Shown: piece by piece, positions 60,801 to 64,000 of the stretch
Numbering within the stretch: position 1 is the first letter of the stretch
Layout of the letters: the number at the start of each line of letters is the position of its first letter
The notes under the pieces: model-generated
Told to the model about the DNA's origin: nothing
The model's input: only the letters and a program-made list of their open reading frames with translations
Databases searched by the model: none
Made by a program: the position numbers and the translations under genes
DNA from: CAZVEE01 sp964625525
GTDB taxonomy: Bacteria > Pseudomonadota > Alphaproteobacteria > JAJFIK01
DNA: 64,000 nt
NCBI GenBank assembly: GCA_964625525.1
Contig: CAZVEE010000009.1
Location: 4,151 to 68,150, forward strand
Direction of reading: 5' to 3'

Positions 60801-61235
60801 ATCCAGATGGGCATTGGCGGCGGCGAAGCGCTCTTCAAAGCCTGGGAGGTGGTCTACCTTGATCCCGGCGGCGCGCAACACGTCGAGCCCCATCTGCGCG
60901 GCCACGAACGTCGCGGGCTCATGAGCCGCATAAACCACCCGGCTGAAACCGGCGGCCACAATCCGCTCAGAACAAGACAGGCGCGCCGAGGCGCGAATGC
61001 GGCAGGGCTCAAGCGAGCAATAGATCGTGTGCGGAATGGCACCCTCAGGCAGGCGTGCGAGCGCCGCTTCCTCTCCATGCTGCTTGGGCTCGTCCTGGCG
61101 ACTGAAGCCGGTGGCGAGCACCTGGCCATGCCTATCCGCAATCACGGCCCCCACCGCGAACGCGGTTTCAGAGCGCGGGCAGCGCATCGCAAGATCGCAC
61201 GCCAGCGCCATCAAGTCCCGATCATGGCCACTCAT
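60789..61235 (-). CDS. CMP/dCMP deaminase-family protein, RibD deaminase-like
   Basis: 148 residues from the ATG at 61235. Zinc ligands are His in KQHGEEAAL with the catalytic Glu, and two Cys in LEPCRIRASARLSC, giving the HxE...PCx9C deaminase signature. This spacing is that of a RibD-like subfamily. It overlaps the reductase-like gene by 4 bp (ATGA), so the two domains that are fused in bifunctional RibD are here separate but coupled proteins. A riboflavin role is likely but not proved. Confidence 0.87.
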   Translation of the reverse strand: MSGHDRDLMALACDLAMRCPRSETAFAVGAVIADRHGQVLATGFSRQDEPKQHGEEAALARLPEGAIPHTIYCSLEPCRIRASARLSCSERIVAAGFSRVVYAAHEPATFVAAQMGLDVLRAAGIKVDHLPGFEERFAAANAHLDLRP

Positions 61236-61903
61236 GACTTCACCTCCAACCACAGCACCGTGGTATCACCGAACTGCTCGGTCTGCGCGAGATGCAGCCG
61301 GTCCCGTCCCAACAGCTCAAGCCCCCCCGGTGTGACAAAGGGCGCCCGGCCCGAGGCACCAAGCAGAACCGGCGCCAGCGCAAGACGCATCCGCTCTGCC
61401 GCGCCCGCCGCCAGGAAGGCGGTAATAATCCGCCCGCCCCCTTCCACCAGCAACGTCGCAACGCCCCGCGCCCTCAACGCCGCTTTCAAATCCGCAATCC
61501 AGTCCACCCCTAACGCCAGCACACTCGCCAATCCACCATACGCGGCGGTGAGCGCCGCGACCCGGTCGGCTGGACACGCCACGATCTTCTCCGCGGAACC
61601 AGCCGTGAAGAACGCATTGCCTGGATCGAGATCCGCCGACCGGGTCACCACGACCTTGATGGGATGGGGCGCCGCCCCGCGCGCCTGGCGCCGGGCGGCC
61701 GCATCTGGATCACGCGTTGCGAGGGATGGATTATCCCGGCGCACAGTCTCACCGCCAACCAGAATGGCATCGCAATCCGCCCGCACGACCTGGACCGCCG
61801 CAAGATCGGCCGGCGAGGACAAGACACACCGCGCCGGCTGGTCGTCGTCGAGAAAACCGTCCAGCGATACAGCGCAGGAAATCGTGGTCTTGAGCGGGAT
61901 CAT
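61232..61903 (-). CDS. RibD C-terminal (dihydrofolate-reductase-fold) reductase
   Basis: 223 residues from the ATG at 61903; a GTG at 61936 is possible. SCAVSLDGFLDD, DAILVGGETVRRDNPSL and LLVEGGGRIITAFLAAG are the RibD_C signature, including the NADP-binding and substrate loops. The domain reduces the ribosyl group of the aminouracil intermediate in riboflavin synthesis. Other rib genes are absent from the window, so a modified-pyrimidine pathway is an alternative. Confidence 0.88.
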   Translation of the reverse strand: MIPLKTTISCAVSLDGFLDDDQPARCVLSSPADLAAVQVVRADCDAILVGGETVRRDNPSLATRDPDAAARRQARGAAPHPIKVVVTRSADLDPGNAFFTAGSAEKIVACPADRVAALTAAYGGLASVLALGVDWIADLKAALRARGVATLLVEGGGRIITAFLAAGAAERMRLALAPVLLGASGRAPFVTPGGLELLGRDRLHLAQTEQFGDTTVLWLEVKS

Positions 61904-61971
61904 GGTGCAGGCGCGGTGTCCCCGATAGAGTGGCACATGCGATCACCAACCCTAGCACGGGGAGCGTGCCC

Positions 61972-62658
61972 ATGAGTTTCATCCTGCCGCCCGCGCCGCA
62001 ACCGTCTCTGCCCGTCGATGGTCACGCGGGGCGCTTTGCCGTGCGCCGCATTTACTGCGTCGGGCGCAACTATGCCGCTCATGCGCGGGAAATGGGCTCG
62101 GACCCGGATCGGGAGCCGCCCTTTTTCTTTTCCAAGCCCGCCGATGCGGTGGTGGCGGACGGCGCGGATGTGCCTTACCCGCCGCGCACCGACAGTCTGC
62201 ATTACGAGGCGGAGCTGGTCGTCGCCATCGGCAAGACCGGCGTGCACGTTCCCGTGGAGGGCGCCCGCGCGCTCGTCTTTGGGTACGGCGTCGGCGTCGA
62301 TCTGACCCGTCGCGATCTGCAGGCCGCTTCCAAAGCCGACGGGCGTCCCTGGGATACCGCCAAGGGTTTTGATGCCTCCGCGCCCACGTCCGTCTTGCAT
62401 CCTGCCAGTCAAGTTGGGCACCCGGAGACGGGCCGCATCTGGCTGTCGGTCAATGGAGAGGTCCGCCAGGACAGCGATATTGCCGCCATGACCTGGAGCG
62501 TGCCGGAGATTCTGGCGGAACTGTCCACCTATTTCACGCTTCAACCGGGCGATCTGGTGTTCACCGGCACACCGGACGGCGTCGGGCCGCTCGTCCGCGG
62601 CGACCGGGTCGAGACGGCAGTCCAAGGCGTGGCGAGCCTCGCGTTCCGCCTGACCTGA
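61972..62658 (+). CDS. Fumarylacetoacetate hydrolase family protein
   Basis: 228 residues from the ATG at 61972 (GGGGAGCG upstream). The family core is IYCVGRNYAAHAREMG, then PPFFFSKPADAV, the metal-binding LHYEAELVVAIGK and FTGTPDGVGPL. The size and motifs fit the fumarylpyruvate hydrolase/acylpyruvase branch (FAHD1-like) that acts on 2-oxo acids. It diverges from the RibD-like pair. Confidence 0.92.
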   Translation: MSFILPPAPQPSLPVDGHAGRFAVRRIYCVGRNYAAHAREMGSDPDREPPFFFSKPADAVVADGADVPYPPRTDSLHYEAELVVAIGKTGVHVPVEGARALVFGYGVGVDLTRRDLQAASKADGRPWDTAKGFDASAPTSVLHPASQVGHPETGRIWLSVNGEVRQDSDIAAMTWSVPEILAELSTYFTLQPGDLVFTGTPDGVGPLVRGDRVETAVQGVASLAFRLT

Positions 62659-62884
62659 CGGCGTATCCCTGCGACATTACACCTCAGGAATGGTTGAATC
62701 GCCCGGAGCGATGTGATCCCCTTAGGGAGGTTGCAGATCACGCGGCCAGCGCGGAAAACGACGCATGTGCGCCTCTTCCGCGTGTGGCGGGCGCGTGCAG
62801 CGAGTGCGTATCGCCGGGGCGAACGGCCCCCGCCCTGCGCTGTCAGCGCCATCCCACCGGTCCGCGTCTGGGATGAGACCTGCT

Positions 62885-64000
62885 ATGACGTCAGGCACAT
62901 TGCTCCTTGGGCTGCTGCGCCGCCTGGTCATGCGTGGCCGTCTGACCGTGATCCTCTCAGACGGCACGGTGCATCCGCTTGGCCTCCCAGCGCCCGACCG
63001 GCCCGACCTCACCCTGCGCACCCACACGCGCGCGGCGGAATGGCGGCTGGTCTGGAATCCATATCTGGCGCTGGGCGAAACCTATATGGACGGCACCCTG
63101 ACGGTCGAGGGCGGGAACATCGCGGATCTGCTGGCGCTGCTCCTGGCCAATGTGGGGATTCGCACCCGCGATCCGCTGCTGCGTGCGACGGCAGGGGTCC
63201 AGTATCTTGGACGCTGGCTCGCCCAGTTCAATCCGGTGAGCCGGGCCAAGGCCAATGTGGCCCATCATTACGACCTGTCCGACGGGCTGTTCGACATCGT
63301 TCTCGATGCGGACCGCCAGTATTCCTGCGCCTATTTCGAAACGCCGACGCAAAGCCTTGACGCCGCGCAGGCCGCCAAGAAACGCCATGTGGCCGCCAAG
63401 CTCTGCCTCACACCGGGCTTACGGGTGCTGGATATCGGCTCCGGTTGGGGGGGCCTGGGTCTGCATCTGTGCCGCCAGCACGGCGTGGACGTCACCGGCA
63501 TCACCCTGTCCAAAGAACAATTCGCCAAGGCCACTGCGCGGGCGGAAACCGAAGGCCTGATGGACCGGCTGCGCTTCCGGCTGGAGGATTATCGCCACAC
63601 CACCGGTAGCTATGATCGCATCGTCTCCGTGGGCATGTTCGAGCATGTGGGCATCAACCATTACGCTCGTTTCTTCCGCACCGTTCACGACCGATTGAAC
63701 GAGGACGGGATCGCCCTGATCCATACGATCGGGCGCAGCGACGGTCCCGGCGCCACCAATCCGTGGATCCGCAAATACATCTTCCCCGGCGGTTACACGC
63801 CGGCGCTGTCGGAAATGATGCCGCCGATTGAGCGGTCAGGCCTCATTCTCACGGATGTGGAAGTGCTGCGCCTGCATTATGCCGAGACGCTGCGCCACTG
63901 GCGTCAGCGTTTCATCGCCCATTGGGACGCGATGGCGCGGCTCTACGACGAGCGCTTCTGCCGCATGTGGGAGTTCTACTTGGTCGGTTGCGAAGTCGCG
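62885..64000 (+). CDS. Cyclopropane-fatty-acyl-phospholipid synthase-family protein, 3' end cut by window
   Basis: 372 codons from the ATG at 62885 run open to base 64000. An N-terminal helical part with WRLVWNPYLALGETYMDG and NVAHHYDLSDGLFDIVLD is followed by YSCAYFETPTQSLDAAQ. The SAM motif VLDIGSGWGGLGLHLC (~181) and VSVGMFEHVG come next. This is the CFA synthase family, which methylates unsaturated lipids using SAM. The missing ~30-40 residues lie beyond the window. The 226 bp upstream contain no other recognisable gene. Confidence 0.92.
   Translation, partial: MTSGTLLLGLLRRLVMRGRLTVILSDGTVHPLGLPAPDRPDLTLRTHTRAAEWRLVWNPYLALGETYMDGTLTVEGGNIADLLALLLANVGIRTRDPLLRATAGVQYLGRWLAQFNPVSRAKANVAHHYDLSDGLFDIVLDADRQYSCAYFETPTQSLDAAQAAKKRHVAAKLCLTPGLRVLDIGSGWGGLGLHLCRQHGVDVTGITLSKEQFAKATARAETEGLMDRLRFRLEDYRHTTGSYDRIVSVGMFEHVGINHYARFFRTVHDRLNEDGIALIHTIGRSDGPGATNPWIRKYIFPGGYTPALSEMMPPIERSGLILTDVEVLRLHYAETLRHWRQRFIAHWDAMARLYDERFCRMWEFYLVGCEVA

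Noticed and set aside
62659..62884. Possible riboswitch or small RNA upstream of the CFA-synthase-like gene
   Set aside because: The region is GC-rich and can fold, but I could not match it to any known motif or see a defined hairpin plus T-run.

Overview
The window is GC-rich, densely packed on both strands, and reads as an alphaproteobacterial chromosome. The evidence is the mfd / sdhE / recG / DUF502 neighbourhood, a CaiB-type racemase next to acyl-CoA ligases and thiolases, a PleD/PopA-like REC-REC-GGDEF protein with a degenerate active site, and a KpsF/KdsD isomerase. A PopA-like protein points to the stalked marine Caulobacterales/Maricaulales/Hyphomonadaceae side. That is inference and no species is claimed. 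The assembly is draft: exactly 100 N lie at 41882-41981.

Layout. 1-9 kb: two RTX (Ca-binding nonapeptide) proteins flank a DoxX-like protein, an unknown membrane protein, and a translationally close radical SAM / S10 carboxypeptidase pair. 9-15 kb: a MacA/ATPase/permease efflux operon diverges from a LytS/LytR-type two-component system. 15-25 kb: sulfotransferase, M23-like peptidase with a YejA-like binding protein, CapA-like protein, GST, histidine phosphatase and alpha-methylacyl-CoA racemase. 25-34 kb: lipoprotein, DUF924, acyl-CoA ligase, SDR, PopA-like protein, FrnE, AI-2E family permease and PepSY-like protein. 34-43 kb: repair block (mfd broken by one in-frame TAG, sdhE, recG, DUF502), interrupted by a papain-like protease, a dispersed repeat, the gap and a methyltransferase fragment. 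43-51 kb: aminoglycoside-phosphotransferase-like protein, DUF6285, two DUF3089 paralogues, an ABC-2 transporter and a serine hydrolase. 51-55 kb: thrC, thrB, a thiolase. 54.6-55.7 kb: a small basic ORF that runs into a terminator without a stop codon (ArfA-like), then remnants of a DMT transporter and a TIR protein. 55.8-64 kb: lipoprotein hydrolase, HMG-CoA-synthase-like/DUF35 fusion, kdsD, two membrane proteins, a split RibD-like pair, an FAH hydrolase and a cyclopropane-fatty-acid-synthase-like gene cut by the right edge.

No tRNA, rRNA, CRISPR array, intact insertion sequence or replication origin was recognised. The strongest candidates for something new are the non-stop ArfA-like ORF at 54662 and the PopA-like c-di-GMP effector at 30181. 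The two conserved reading frames each broken by a single TAG are also worth checking.
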